A stretch of 64,000 nucleotides of DNA from Virgibacillus subterraneus (GCF_900110695.1 NZ_FOEH01000003.1:1-64000); one strand, 5' to 3'; counted from the stretch's first letter, positions 41,773 to 50,965 are shown. Translations and numbers: made by a program. The notes: generated by a model not told the origin, from the letters alone.

Positions 41773-41802
41773 ACATGTTACTGATGCGATTAGGCATGGT
41801 GG
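41773..41802 (+). promoter_or_regulatory. RNA antiterminator (RAT) for BglG/LicT-type regulator
   Basis: ATGTTACTGATGCGATTAGG followed by CATGG matches the RAT pattern (TGTTACTG ... CAGGCA) bound by SacY, LicT and GlcT. Its 3' part overlaps the 5' arm of the terminator at 41793-41850, as required for antitermination by the regulator encoded at 42435. Confidence 0.7.
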
Positions 41803-41850
41803 TATTATGAGAAGGGCATAGGTTCTTCTCTAAACCGCCATGTCTTTTTT
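41793..41850 (+). terminator. leader terminator of the PTS operon
   Basis: Outer stem GGCATGGTGG / CCGCCATGTC, inner stem GAGAAG / CTTCTC, then TTTTTT. Mutually exclusive with the RAT hairpin. Confidence 0.75.
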
Positions 41851-41898
41851 AGTTTCAGTAACTTTTGCACATACTTACCTTAAAGGAGGAATGTTGTT

Positions 41899-42393
41899 AT
41901 GTTTAAAAATCTTTTTAAAAAGGAAAGCTCAATCACGAAAATATATGCACCAATTAATGGCGAGATTGTTTCGTTAGAAGAAGTTCCGGACCCTGTTTTT
42001 AGTCAGAAGATGATGGGAGACGGGGTTGCGATTAAGCCTAATAAAGGGCAAGTGTATTCGCCAGTAGATGGTGAAGTTGTTCAAATACCTGAGACAAAGC
42101 ATGCTATTGGGCTGCGCACAGGAGACGGAATCGAAATACTCATTCACATAGGACTTGAAACAGTCTCGCTAGAAGGAAAGGGCTTTACCATCAATGTCAG
42201 TACTGGCGATAAAGTGTCAGTAGGTGAAAAGCTGATGGAATTTGATCTGGAATATGTTCGGAATAATGCTTCGAGTGATATATCTCCAATTGTTATTACA
42301 AATGGACAGGATACTGGCAAGAAGTTCAGTATGACTGAAGAAAAAGAAAGCACGGCTGGAGAAACAGTAATAATCACAACTTCTGAGCAGTGA
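41899..42393 (+). CDS. PTS glucose-type EIIA
   Basis: Soluble phosphocarrier of the Glc family, 164 aa. APINGEIVSLEEVPDPVF and MMGDGVAIKP are family hallmarks; His83 (ILIHIGLETV) is the phosphorylated residue with His68 as partner. It receives phosphate from HPr and passes it to the IIB domain of the transporter at 43366. ATG follows AAAGGAGGA. Preceded by a RAT/terminator pair. Confidence 0.93.
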   Translation: MFKNLFKKESSITKIYAPINGEIVSLEEVPDPVFSQKMMGDGVAIKPNKGQVYSPVDGEVVQIPETKHAIGLRTGDGIEILIHIGLETVSLEGKGFTINVSTGDKVSVGEKLMEFDLEYVRNNASSDISPIVITNGQDTGKKFSMTEEKESTAGETVIITTSEQ

Positions 42394-42434
42394 TCATTGA
42401 ATGAAAAACGTGCTATGAAGGATGTGGGCTTCAG

Positions 42435-43253
42435 GTGAAAATAAAACAAATATTAAATAACAATGCGGCAATTGTTATCGATGAACAGGAAGAAAAGATT
42501 GCTATTGGGGCTGGTGTGGGTTTTGGTAAGCAAAAAAATGACATTGTGATTTCTAGCAGGGTAGAGAAATTGTTCGTTCTAAAGGAGAATGAAAAACTGC
42601 AGCAGCTATTACTCAGGATACCAGAGGAGCATTTTACCATATCAGAAGAAATTATTACCTATACGGAAAAGCGCTTGGGAACAGAATTAAGCGAGCATAT
42701 CCGTGTGCAGCTGGCAGACCATATTTCCTTTGCAATTGAACGGGAACAGAGTGGTATCAAGCTAAAAAATAAACTATTGCAGGAAATTAAGATTTTGTAC
42801 AGGGAAGAATTTGAAATCGGTTTATGGGCCATTCAGCACATTAAGGAAAAATTTCAGATCACGATGCCTGCTGATGAAGCAGCGTTTATTGCACTGTATA
42901 TTCATACAATGAAACTTCAAGGGGGTGATATTCACGAAACGGTTAAGCAAACGACAATAATTCAGGATATGGTGCAGACTATTAAAAAGTATTTAAATAT
43001 CGAGGTTCATGAAGCTGACATATCCTATGAACGGTTAGTAACACATTTGCAGTTCGCTTTAAGCAGAGCAAAATGGTATGAGAGTCATGTGATGGATAAT
43101 GAGATGTTTGAGATGATTAAGAAAAAGTATACTTATTCATTTCAATGTGCACAAAAAGTAGCTCAGGAAATATATGCTTCCTATCAAATTGAGCTTCCTG
43201 AGGAAGAGTTGGGATACATCACGCTTCATATCGAAAGGTTAAGAACACATTAA
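42435..43253 (+). CDS. BglG/LicT family transcription antiterminator
   Basis: 272 aa: N-terminal RNA-binding CAT domain (MKIKQILNNNAAIVI ... GVGFGKQKND), then PRD1 (His in LADHISFAIER and LYIHTMKL) and PRD2 (THLQFALSRAKW, GYITLHIERL). PTS-dependent phosphorylation of the PRDs controls binding to the RAT. It very probably regulates its own operon through the site at 41773. GTG start with GGGCTTCAG upstream, a poor ribosome site that may keep levels low. Confidence 0.92.
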   Translation: MKIKQILNNNAAIVIDEQEEKIAIGAGVGFGKQKNDIVISSRVEKLFVLKENEKLQQLLLRIPEEHFTISEEIITYTEKRLGTELSEHIRVQLADHISFAIEREQSGIKLKNKLLQEIKILYREEFEIGLWAIQHIKEKFQITMPADEAAFIALYIHTMKLQGGDIHETVKQTTIIQDMVQTIKKYLNIEVHEADISYERLVTHLQFALSRAKWYESHVMDNEMFEMIKKKYTYSFQCAQKVAQEIYASYQIELPEEELGYITLHIERLRTH

Positions 43254-43365
43254 AAGTGCAGAAAGAATTTATGAACTCATTCTTTGAAAACGAATTCACA
43301 GTTTGAGCAAATGTATCAGAATTCATATTTTATGAAACATTAATCTATGTTAGGAGGAATTTATA

Positions 43366-44832
43366 ATGATGAAGTATTTGCAGAATCTTGGCCGCTCATT
43401 AATGCTCCCGGTTGCGGTATTACCGGCTGCGGCAATTCTGATTGGTATTGGAAACTGGATTCTTAACTTTGCAGCCGACAGTACAATTGCAACATTTCTG
43501 ACCAATGGCGGGTTAGCCATTATTGGAAATCTTGGTATATTATTTGCTGTTGGTGTTGCAATTGGAATGTCGAAAGAGCAAGATGGTGCCGCTGGATTAA
43601 GCGGACTTGTAGCCTTTTTGGTTGTAACAAATCTATTAAATGTAGGTGGAGTTGCTGGTCTGCAAGGGATTGAGGAAAGTTCTGTCAATCCAGCTTTTGA
43701 AAGTATTGAAAACGTGTTTATAGGTATTTTATCCGGAATTGTAGCCTCGATGATGTATAACCGGTTTAGTGAAGTCAGGCTGCCGGATGCTCTAGCTTTC
43801 TTCAGTGGTAAGCGGCTTGTTCCAATTATGAGTGCTGCAGCCATGATGGTTGTATCAGCTGCTCTCTTCTTCGTTTGGCCGGTTGTCTATTCAGGACTGG
43901 TTTCATTTGGTACAGGTATAAGTGATTTAGGAGCATTTGGAGCTGGTTTGTATGGGTTCTTTAACAGATTGCTCATTCCAACAGGGTTGCATCATGCACT
44001 AAATTCTGTTTTCTGGTTTAATGTTGCAGGAATTGATGATATTGCTAATTTCTGGGCGAGTGAAGGAGAAAAGGGAATTACTGGACGCTACTTAGCTGGG
44101 TACTTCCCGATCATGATGTTTGGTCTGCCCGCAGCAGCATTGGCAATGTATCACACAGCAAAAACGAAACGTAAAAAACAAACTGCATCACTAATGATGG
44201 CTGCCGGATTCGCCTCATTCTTCACCGGTGTAACCGAGCCACTTGAATTCTCATTTATGTTCTTGGCGCCATTACTATATGTTGTTCACGCGGCACTTAC
44301 AGGACTTTCGATGGCTATTGCTGCAATGTTTGAATGGACTGCTGGATTTAGTTTCAGTGCTGGGTTAGTTGACTATACGCTAAGCTTAGGAGTACCAATT
44401 GCCAATCAGCCACTCATGCTTGTTGTACAAGGCCTTGTTTTTGGCGTAATATATTACTTCTTGTTCCGTTTCCTAATTGTCAAATTTGACTTGAAGACAC
44501 CAGGTCGTGAAGACGATGCTGACGAGCAAGGAGAAGAAGTAGGCGAAGCGGAAAGCTTGGATGCCACCGATGGGGCTGAGAAGGATGAAACAGCTGAAAT
44601 GGCTGAGAAAATTTATGAAGGTTTAGGCGGAGATGAGAACGTGACAACAGTTGATAACTGCGTATCTCGGTTAAGGCTTGAAGTAAATGATATGGATAAG
44701 GTCGATCAGGACAAAATTAAATCAACAGGTGTGCCAGGCATCAATGTTGTCGGCAAGCATAATATACAGGTTGTTGTCGGTACACAGGTACAATTTGTTG
44801 CAGATGAAATAAGAAAGCTTCGAAAAAAATAA
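43366..44832 (+). CDS. PTS EIICB, glucose/N-acetylglucosamine family
   Basis: Sugar-translocating transporter, 488 aa. IIC (1-370) with about ten membrane segments, MKYLQNLGRSLMLPVAVLPAAAIL start, GLHHALNSVFWF and GVTEPLEFSFMF; an acidic linker (about 380-415); IIB with phosphorylated Cys432 in DNCVSRLR. GlcNAc or glucose is the likely substrate; maltose-type sugars are possible. IIA is supplied by the gene at 41899. ATG follows TAGGAGGA. Ends in a terminator. Confidence 0.9.
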   Translation: MMKYLQNLGRSLMLPVAVLPAAAILIGIGNWILNFAADSTIATFLTNGGLAIIGNLGILFAVGVAIGMSKEQDGAAGLSGLVAFLVVTNLLNVGGVAGLQGIEESSVNPAFESIENVFIGILSGIVASMMYNRFSEVRLPDALAFFSGKRLVPIMSAAAMMVVSAALFFVWPVVYSGLVSFGTGISDLGAFGAGLYGFFNRLLIPTGLHHALNSVFWFNVAGIDDIANFWASEGEKGITGRYLAGYFPIMMFGLPAAALAMYHTAKTKRKKQTASLMMAAGFASFFTGVTEPLEFSFMFLAPLLYVVHAALTGLSMAIAAMFEWTAGFSFSAGLVDYTLSLGVPIANQPLMLVVQGLVFGVIYYFLFRFLIVKFDLKTPGREDDADEQGEEVGEAESLDATDGAEKDETAEMAEKIYEGLGGDENVTTVDNCVSRLRLEVNDMDKVDQDKIKSTGVPGINVVGKHNIQVVVGTQVQFVADEIRKLRKK

Positions 44833-44843
44833 TCGGATGGTTG

Positions 44844-44876
44844 CGAGCAGTGCTGGATGCACTGCTCGTTTATTTT
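44844..44876 (+). terminator. rho-independent terminator
   Basis: Perfect 10-bp stem CGAGCAGTGC / GCACTGCTCG with a five-base loop, then TTTATTTTG. Confidence 0.88.
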
Positions 44877-44906
44877 GAGCAACGAAAAATTTATATAATT
44901 CAGGCA

Positions 44907-44935
44907 TTGACATCTTAATGAAAACGCTTTAACAT
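44907..44935 (+). promoter_or_regulatory. rbs promoter with overlapping cre-like site
   Basis: TTGACA at 44907, 17-bp spacer, TAACAT at 44930. The spacer holds TGAAAACGCTTTAA (44919-44932), one mismatch from the catabolite-responsive element consensus, so CcpA could repress the operon. Confidence 0.55.
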
Positions 44936-44939
44936 AATG

Positions 44940-44953
44940 TGTAACGGGTTACA
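44940..44953. promoter_or_regulatory. RbsR-type operator 1
   Basis: TGTAACGGGTTACA, a near-perfect palindrome of the LacI/RbsR operator type, just downstream of the -10 region. Confidence 0.75.
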
Positions 44954-44983
44954 TGAGGGACGTCGTTTTTATTTTAACGCGTA

Positions 44984-44997
44984 TGTAACGGGTTACA
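44984..44997. promoter_or_regulatory. RbsR-type operator 2
   Basis: Identical TGTAACGGGTTACA, 44 bp (about four helical turns) from operator 1, on the same DNA face and suitable for cooperative binding or looping. Confidence 0.75.
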
Positions 44998-45008
44998 TGT
45001 AAGGCATG

Positions 45009-45210
45009 TCAACAGAAGAGTCGCGAGTATCAACAGAAGAGTCGCGAGTATCAACAGAAGAGCGCGAGTATCAACAGAAGAGTTGCGAGTATCGACAGAA
45101 GAATCGCGAGTATCAACAGAAGAGGTGCAAGTATCAACAGAAGAGTCGCGAGTATCGACAGAAGAATCGCGAGTATCAACAGAAGAGGTGCAAGTATCGA
45201 CAGAAGTATT
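45009..45210 (+). repeat. 21-bp tandem repeat in the rbs leader, about ten copies
   Basis: Nine full units and a partial one, each TCAACAGAAGAG followed by TCGCGAGTA with small changes (TCGACAGAAGAA, GTGCAAGTA). Unit 3 (45051-45070) has 20 bp; units 5-6 equal units 8-9, so duplication went in blocks. It lies between operator 2 and rbsR, within the transcript. An open frame from ATG 45006 to 45212 spans it (repeating STEESRV, then EYQQKSC after the short unit) but has only a weak ribosome site. Confidence 0.95.
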
Positions 45211-45241
45211 AAATACTAAATTATGAGAGTGGTTATTGTAT

Positions 45242-46228
45242 ATGACAACTATAAAGGATGTCGCTAAGCTTGCCAATGTGTCGACTGCTACTGTATCACG
45301 TGTTTTGAACAGTAATGGATATGTGAATTTTTCGACAAAAGAGCGGGTGAAGCAGGCGATTGAGCAATTGAATTATTTGCCGAATGATGTGGCGCGAAGT
45401 CTTTTTAAGGGACGTTCAAAAATGATTGCGTTATTTGTGCCGGATATTATGAACCCTTATTTCCCGGAGCTTGCGCGAGCCGTGGAAGATGTAACGAATC
45501 GTTATGAATATACATTTGTGCTTTGTAATACAGATGATGACATTGAAAAAGAATTAACCTATTTGAGTGCTTTACAGCAGAAGTCGGTGGATGGTTTTAT
45601 TATTGTTTCGAGTACAATTTCGGAAGAGCATATAAGTAAGATAAATGCCCCAATTGTCGCGTTAGACCGAATCTTGAGTTCTAAGCTTTCATCGGTGACA
45701 GTGAATAATCGTGAAGGTGCGAGACAAGCTGTACAGTTCTTAAAATCAATTGGGTGCAAGCGCATCGCTCATATTTGCGGACCTGAACATGCAGGTAACA
45801 CGAAAACACGCCTGCAAGGTTATTTGGATGAGGTTCAAGATGAAGATTGGTTCATTTCCAGCTATATTTTACCTGGTGAATTTAATTTCGAAATTGCCAA
45901 GCAATCCACGATGAAATTATTGAAGGATCATCCTGAAATTGATGGGATTTTTGCTGGAAACGACTTGATGGGTGCTGGGGCATTGAGTGCAGCAGCTAAT
46001 CTAGGAATCAGTGTTCCAGCTGATTTGTCGGTTATCGGGTTTGATGGAATTGCTCTTGGTGAGACAACTACACCTTCACTTACGACGATGGCTCAGCCTA
46101 TTTACGACATAGGATCTAAAGCGGCAGAAATACTTGTTCAGCAAATTGACGACAATCAAACAAGTATCAGGTCAGAGGAATTTAAAGTTGTATTAACAGA
46201 ACGACAATCAACAATATCAAGGAGGTAA
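45242..46228 (+). CDS. rbsR: LacI family ribose operon repressor
   Basis: 328 aa. N-terminal LacI HTH with hinge: TTIKDVAKLANVSTATVSRVLNSNGYV, then a periplasmic-binding-like sensor domain (MIALFVPDIMNPYFPELARAVED; IDGIFAGNDLMGAGAL). It should bind the two operators upstream and release them with ribose or a ribose phosphate. ATG 45242 is preceded by GAGAGTGG; a TTG six bases earlier is an alternative. First gene of rbsRKDACB. Confidence 0.93.
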   Translation: MTTIKDVAKLANVSTATVSRVLNSNGYVNFSTKERVKQAIEQLNYLPNDVARSLFKGRSKMIALFVPDIMNPYFPELARAVEDVTNRYEYTFVLCNTDDDIEKELTYLSALQQKSVDGFIIVSSTISEEHISKINAPIVALDRILSSKLSSVTVNNREGARQAVQFLKSIGCKRIAHICGPEHAGNTKTRLQGYLDEVQDEDWFISSYILPGEFNFEIAKQSTMKLLKDHPEIDGIFAGNDLMGAGALSAAANLGISVPADLSVIGFDGIALGETTTPSLTTMAQPIYDIGSKAAEILVQQIDDNQTSIRSEEFKVVLTERQSTISRR

Positions 46229-46232
46229 GGAG

Positions 46233-47129
46233 ATGGCTATTAAACCAAGTGTATGTGTTGTTGGAAGCATCAATATGGATCTAATCGTAACGACTAGAGC
46301 AATGCCAAAGCAAGGTGAGACCGTTCTTGGCGATGATTTTTTCACCTATCCTGGTGGAAAAGGTGCGAACCAAGCAGTTGCTGCAGCAAGAATTGGTTCG
46401 AATGTTAATTTCATAGGCGCTGTTGGGGATGACCCTTTCGGTAAAACCCTTTTAGAACACCTTGAAAGTGAGAGCATTAACATAGATGGTGTTGCAACCG
46501 TTTCAAGTGCAGCAACAGGTATTGCAAATATAATTTTATCTGAAAATGATAACCGGATTATTGTTGCTTCCGGAGCAAACTTACTTGTTACACCAGAGTT
46601 AGTAGAGCACAATCTTGACCAAATAAAACATAGTGACGTGGTGTTGCTTCAATTGGAAGTCCCTATGGAAACCGTTCTCTATACACTGAAAGCTGCAAGT
46701 ACGTATAACATTCCAGTAATTGTGAACCCTGCACCATACCAACCATTACCAGATGGACTGCTTGAGAAGGCATCCTATTTAACACCTAATGAATTAGAAG
46801 TTGAATCGATAAAAAACGACCCGTTATTTGAAGGTATCCATGAAAAAGTGATTGTTACCCAAGGTGATCAAGGCGTTCAATTTTTCGAAGGTGGTGTGAA
46901 AAAACATGTACCGAGTTACCCCGTTGATGTAGAGGATACAACAGGTGCGGGAGATACATTTAATGGTGTCTTTGCAACAGAACTTGCACGAGGCTCAGCT
47001 GTTGGCGAAGCGATTCAGTTGGCCAATGCGGCTTCAGCATTATCTGTCACAAAAGTTGGTGCACAAGGTGGTATGCCGACAAAAGAAGAGGTAGAGAAGT
47101 TCTTGCTAGAAAGGAAGGTTTCGGAATGA
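46233..47129 (+). CDS. rbsK: ribokinase
   Basis: Phosphorylates D-ribose to ribose 5-phosphate; PfkB fold, 298 aa. Signatures GSINMDLIV, YPGGKGANQAVAAARIG and the catalytic EDTTGAGDTFNGVF. ATG right after GGAGGTAAGGAG; its TGA overlaps the rbsD start by four bases. Confidence 0.95.
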   Translation: MAIKPSVCVVGSINMDLIVTTRAMPKQGETVLGDDFFTYPGGKGANQAVAAARIGSNVNFIGAVGDDPFGKTLLEHLESESINIDGVATVSSAATGIANIILSENDNRIIVASGANLLVTPELVEHNLDQIKHSDVVLLQLEVPMETVLYTLKAASTYNIPVIVNPAPYQPLPDGLLEKASYLTPNELEVESIKNDPLFEGIHEKVIVTQGDQGVQFFEGGVKKHVPSYPVDVEDTTGAGDTFNGVFATELARGSAVGEAIQLANAASALSVTKVGAQGGMPTKEEVEKFLLERKVSE

Positions 47130-47521
47130 AAAAGTCAGGCATTTTAAATCGAGATATTGCAACAGTACTTGCAAGATTAGGACATACAGACACAATCGTT
47201 ATCGGTGATTGCGGGCTACCAATTCCAAATGAAGTCCCTTGTATCGATTTATCGCTAGAGCTTGGCACACCAAAATTTACATCAGTTCTTAAGGCTGTGT
47301 CAGCAGATATGATGATCGAGGAAATGACGTTCGCAAGTGAAATAAAAGACAATAATAAAGCTTTATACGATGAAATTTCTGAGGAATATAAAGATATTCC
47401 TAAAAACTATATAACACATGAGAATTTAAAAAAGGAAACTGGCAATTCACAGGTTATTATTCGTACAGGGGAAGCGACCCCTTTTGCAAACGTAATATTG
47501 AAGTCAGGCGTCATTTTTTAA
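47126..47521 (+). CDS. rbsD: D-ribose pyranase
   Basis: Interconverts the pyranose and furanose forms of ribose so that rbsK gets its substrate. 131 aa; His20 in LARLGHTDT, DCGLPIPNE, and C-terminal RTGEATPFANVIL are all present. Translationally coupled to rbsK (ATGA). Confidence 0.94.
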   Translation: MKKSGILNRDIATVLARLGHTDTIVIGDCGLPIPNEVPCIDLSLELGTPKFTSVLKAVSADMMIEEMTFASEIKDNNKALYDEISEEYKDIPKNYITHENLKKETGNSQVIIRTGEATPFANVILKSGVIF

Positions 47522-47539
47522 CCAAAGGAGGTGAAAATC

Positions 47540-49042
47540 ATGGTACAAACACCTTTTGTGGAAATGGATGGAATTGATAAATCCTTTTCTGGGAACCAAG
47601 TGTTGAATGGAGTCCATTTTAACGTCCAGAAGGGTGAGGTTCACGCATTAATGGGCGAAAATGGTGCTGGAAAATCTACGTTGATTAAAGTGTTAACGGG
47701 GATTCATAAACGTGATAATGGTGTAATTAAAGTGAATGGTAAAGAAGTGGATTTCTCGAACCCGAAACAGGCAGAGAAGGAAGGGATCCTTGTTATTCAC
47801 CAGGAGCTTAACATTATTCCGCACCTTACAGTTACAGAAAACATGTTTCTTGGTAAAGACATCACTTATCCGAAAACCGGTATTTTAAACACAAAAGAAA
47901 TGAAAAAACAAACTAAAGCAAGTTTACAAGCGTTAGGTGTAACAAACATTCATCCGGACGATACTGCAGGTGATTTGTCAGTTGGCAAACAGCAGATGGT
48001 GGAGATCGCACGGGCGTTATCGACTAATGCAGAGATGATTGTGATGGATGAGCCGACCGCTGCTTTAACTGAGCGTGAGATTGATAATCTGTTTCGCGTT
48101 GTCGAATCACTGCAAAATCGTGGTGTTGCAATTATTTATATTTCACACCGGATGGAGGAAATTTTTAAGATTTGTGACCGGGTCACAGTACTACGTGATG
48201 GGACGTATATCGGAACGGAGAATATTTCGGATACCAGTTTTGAAGCAATTGTGAAAATGATGGTTGGACGCGAGCTTGGCGAGCGTTTTCCGGAACGGTC
48301 GAACGCAGTTGGCGATGTTATCTTTGAAGTGAAGAACCTTGAACGAAAAGGATTATTTAACGATATTAGCTTTCATGTAAATAAGGGTGAAATTCTTGGT
48401 GTATCAGGATTAATGGGAGCAGGCAGAACCGAAATTATGGAAGCAATTTTTGGCTATGAAAAGAAAAATAATGGGACTGTCTTACTGGATGGGAAGAAGT
48501 TGTCTATTAAACACCCGCGTGACGCCGTGAAAGCTGGGATTGGTTTTATATCAGAGGATCGTAAAGCAAAAGGGTTGGTGATTAATACATCAATTCGCGA
48601 AAATATTTCCCTTCCCAATATGAAAACAGTATCAAAAAATGGAGTTGTGTCAGCCAAAAAAGAACGTGATCTTGTAACGGATTTAATTAAGCGGTTACAT
48701 GTTAAAACGACCGGTGGAGAACAGGAAGTTAAGTCATTAAGTGGCGGTAATCAGCAAAAAATTGTTATCGCAAAATGGCTCGGAATAAATCCGAAACTGC
48801 TTATCCTGGATGAGCCAACACGCGGTGTTGATGTTGGGGCGAAAAAAGAAATCTATAACATTATGAATGAGCTTACCAAAAATGGTGTTGCAATTATCAT
48901 GATTTCTTCTGAACTGCCGGAAATTTTAGGTGTAAGCGACCGCATAATGGTTATTCACGAAGGTAAGATCACACAAACCATGGACAGGCATGAGGCCGAT
49001 CAGGAAAAAATAATGACGGCAGCTACAGGAGGGGAGTCATGA
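47540..49042 (+). CDS. rbsA: ribose ABC transporter ATPase
   Basis: Energises ribose uptake; 500 aa with two ABC domains. Domain 1: Walker A GENGAGKSTLIK, signature LSVGKQQMVEIA, Walker B IVMDEPTAALT. Domain 2 has the usual degenerate Walker A (GLMGAGRTEIME) and LSGGNQQKIVIAKW, LILDEPTRGVDVG. ATG 47540 eight bases after AAAGGAGG; the GTG nine bases earlier overlaps it. Confidence 0.96.
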   Translation: MVQTPFVEMDGIDKSFSGNQVLNGVHFNVQKGEVHALMGENGAGKSTLIKVLTGIHKRDNGVIKVNGKEVDFSNPKQAEKEGILVIHQELNIIPHLTVTENMFLGKDITYPKTGILNTKEMKKQTKASLQALGVTNIHPDDTAGDLSVGKQQMVEIARALSTNAEMIVMDEPTAALTEREIDNLFRVVESLQNRGVAIIYISHRMEEIFKICDRVTVLRDGTYIGTENISDTSFEAIVKMMVGRELGERFPERSNAVGDVIFEVKNLERKGLFNDISFHVNKGEILGVSGLMGAGRTEIMEAIFGYEKKNNGTVLLDGKKLSIKHPRDAVKAGIGFISEDRKAKGLVINTSIRENISLPNMKTVSKNGVVSAKKERDLVTDLIKRLHVKTTGGEQEVKSLSGGNQQKIVIAKWLGINPKLLILDEPTRGVDVGAKKEIYNIMNELTKNGVAIIMISSELPEILGVSDRIMVIHEGKITQTMDRHEADQEKIMTAATGGES

Positions 49043-49977
49043 TGAATAAATTATTGGTTACTAATTTTGCGAAAATCGGCCCATTGATAGGACTTATTCT
49101 AATAATGATAATATTAGGATTTATGAGTGAGAATTTCTTCACATTGGATAACATTCTTAATCTGCTTCGCCAAATTTCCGTAAATGCGCTAATTGCATTT
49201 GGGATGACATTTGTTATCCTGACTGCTGGTATTGACTTATCAGTAGGGTCGATGCTGGCCTTAGGCAGTGCGTTGACAGCTGGAATGTTAACGACCGGGA
49301 TGGATCCGCTATTTGCTATATTGGTTGGTTTATTGATCGGGCTAGCATTGGGTGCAATGAATGGGCTTATTATTACGAAAGGTAAAGTAGCTCCGTTTAT
49401 TGCAACACTTGCAACCATGACCATTTTCCGTGGTGCAACGCTCGTTTATACAGACGGTAAACCAGTTACAGGTCTTTCTGATAGTTTCACATTTGAAATG
49501 ATTGGTCGAGGTTATGTATTTGGTATTCCATTTCCAGTTATTTTGATGCTGGGCGTATTCCTTATCTTATACTTTGTGCTTCGTAAAACAGTTTTTGGCC
49601 GGCAAGTTTATGCTGTGGGCGGAAATGAAGAAGCATCTACATTATCAGGAATTAAAGCGGATCGCGTGAAGATCTGGGTTTACGCGTTAACTGGGATGTT
49701 ATCAGTATTAGCTGGAATTATTTTAACAAGCAGATTAAACTCAGCACAGCCAACAGCCGGATCGATGTTTGAACTGGATGCAATCGCTGCAGTTGTTATC
49801 GGTGGTACAAGTCTTATGGGTGGACGCGGCCGTATTTTTGGAACATTGGTTGGCGCATTAATTATTGGTGTTATCGATAATGGCTTAAACTTGTTGAATG
49901 TTTCATCATTCTATCAGCAAATTGTTAAAGGTGGTGTTATATTACTTGCCGTTTTACTTGATAGAAGATCAAAATAA
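49039..49977 (+). CDS. rbsC: ribose ABC transporter permease
   Basis: Integral membrane component, 312 aa, eight to ten helices; the family stretch NALIAFGMTFVILTAGIDLSVGS and GTSLMGGRGRIFGTLVGALIIGVIDNGLNL are clear. ATG overlaps the rbsA stop (ATGA), ribosome site GGAGGGG. Confidence 0.95.
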   Translation: MMNKLLVTNFAKIGPLIGLILIMIILGFMSENFFTLDNILNLLRQISVNALIAFGMTFVILTAGIDLSVGSMLALGSALTAGMLTTGMDPLFAILVGLLIGLALGAMNGLIITKGKVAPFIATLATMTIFRGATLVYTDGKPVTGLSDSFTFEMIGRGYVFGIPFPVILMLGVFLILYFVLRKTVFGRQVYAVGGNEEASTLSGIKADRVKIWVYALTGMLSVLAGIILTSRLNSAQPTAGSMFELDAIAAVVIGGTSLMGGRGRIFGTLVGALIIGVIDNGLNLLNVSSFYQQIVKGGVILLAVLLDRRSK

Positions 49978-50003
49978 TTAATAAAATTTTGGGAGGAATT
50001 AAA

Positions 50004-50954
50004 ATGAGTAAATGGATTAAAAGATTAGGGCTATTAACATTATTGCTGGTTGTAATCAGCGCATGTTCTACAGAAAAACCAGGATCGTCAGATGATAACG
50101 AAGGTAATTCTTCAGAAGGCAGTTCAGATGATTCCATTAAAATCGGACTATCTGTCTCAACATTGAACAACCCATTCTTCGTATCTTTACGTGATGGTGC
50201 TGAAGCTGCAGCAGAAGAGGCTGGGTATGAAATCGTAACAGCGGATGCACAGAACGATGCATCAACACAGTTAAGTGATATTGAAGATTTACTGCAGCAG
50301 GATATTGATGTTCTTTTAGTGAATCCGACCGATTCAGAGGCAGTAGTTTCAGCAATTGAATCAGCCAATGATTCAGGAGTTCCAGTTATAACTGTTGACC
50401 GCAGTGCTGATGGCGGTGAAATTGTTACACATATCGCCTCTGATAACGTAGCAGGTGGTGAAATGGCTGGTGAGTTTATTGCTGAGCAGTTAGGTGAAAG
50501 CGGCAACTTAGTAGAGCTTGAAGGTATCCCAGGTGCATCAGCTACACGTGAGCGTGGTAAAGGATTCCATAATATTGTTGATGGTATTGACGGTTTGGAA
50601 GTCGTTGCGAATCAATCAGCAAACTTTGACCGTTCAGAAGGCTTAACAGTAATGGAAAACATTATCCAAAGCAGTGATCAGATTGATGCCGTATTCGCTC
50701 ATAATGACGAAATGGCATTAGGTGCAGTACAAGCGCTCGAGTCAAATGGCATGCTGGAAGATGCTGTCGTTGTAGGATTCGACGCAACCGATGATGCCCG
50801 TGCAGCAGTAGAAGAAGGCCGTATGGATGCAACAGTTGCTCAACAACCAGAATTAATCGGACAAAAAGCTATTGATGCTGCAGGAAAAGTAGCTGCAGAT
50901 GAATCAGTTGAAGAATTTATTCCAGTAGAATTACAACTAGTAACAGCAGAATAA
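50004..50954 (+). CDS. rbsB: ribose-binding lipoprotein
   Basis: Extracellular substrate-binding protein, 316 aa: signal peptide, lipobox VISAC, Ser/Asp linker, then the sugar-binding domain (IGLSVSTLNNPFFVSLRDGAE; AVFAHNDEMALGAVQAL). Delivers ribose to RbsAC. ATG follows GGGAGGA. Last gene of the operon. Confidence 0.95.
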   Translation: MSKWIKRLGLLTLLLVVISACSTEKPGSSDDNEGNSSEGSSDDSIKIGLSVSTLNNPFFVSLRDGAEAAAEEAGYEIVTADAQNDASTQLSDIEDLLQQDIDVLLVNPTDSEAVVSAIESANDSGVPVITVDRSADGGEIVTHIASDNVAGGEMAGEFIAEQLGESGNLVELEGIPGASATRERGKGFHNIVDGIDGLEVVANQSANFDRSEGLTVMENIIQSSDQIDAVFAHNDEMALGAVQALESNGMLEDAVVVGFDATDDARAAVEEGRMDATVAQQPELIGQKAIDAAGKVAADESVEEFIPVELQLVTAE

Positions 50955-50965
50955 ATTATTGGAGG

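Noticed and set aside
45009-45210. CRISPR-like array
   Set aside because: Units are contiguous 21-bp repeats without unique spacers, and no cas genes are present.
44974-45276. Minus-strand 100-residue frame of repeated SSVDTRD units
   Set aside because: An automatic consequence of a repeat unit divisible by three; no ribosome site and it runs across the rbs operators.
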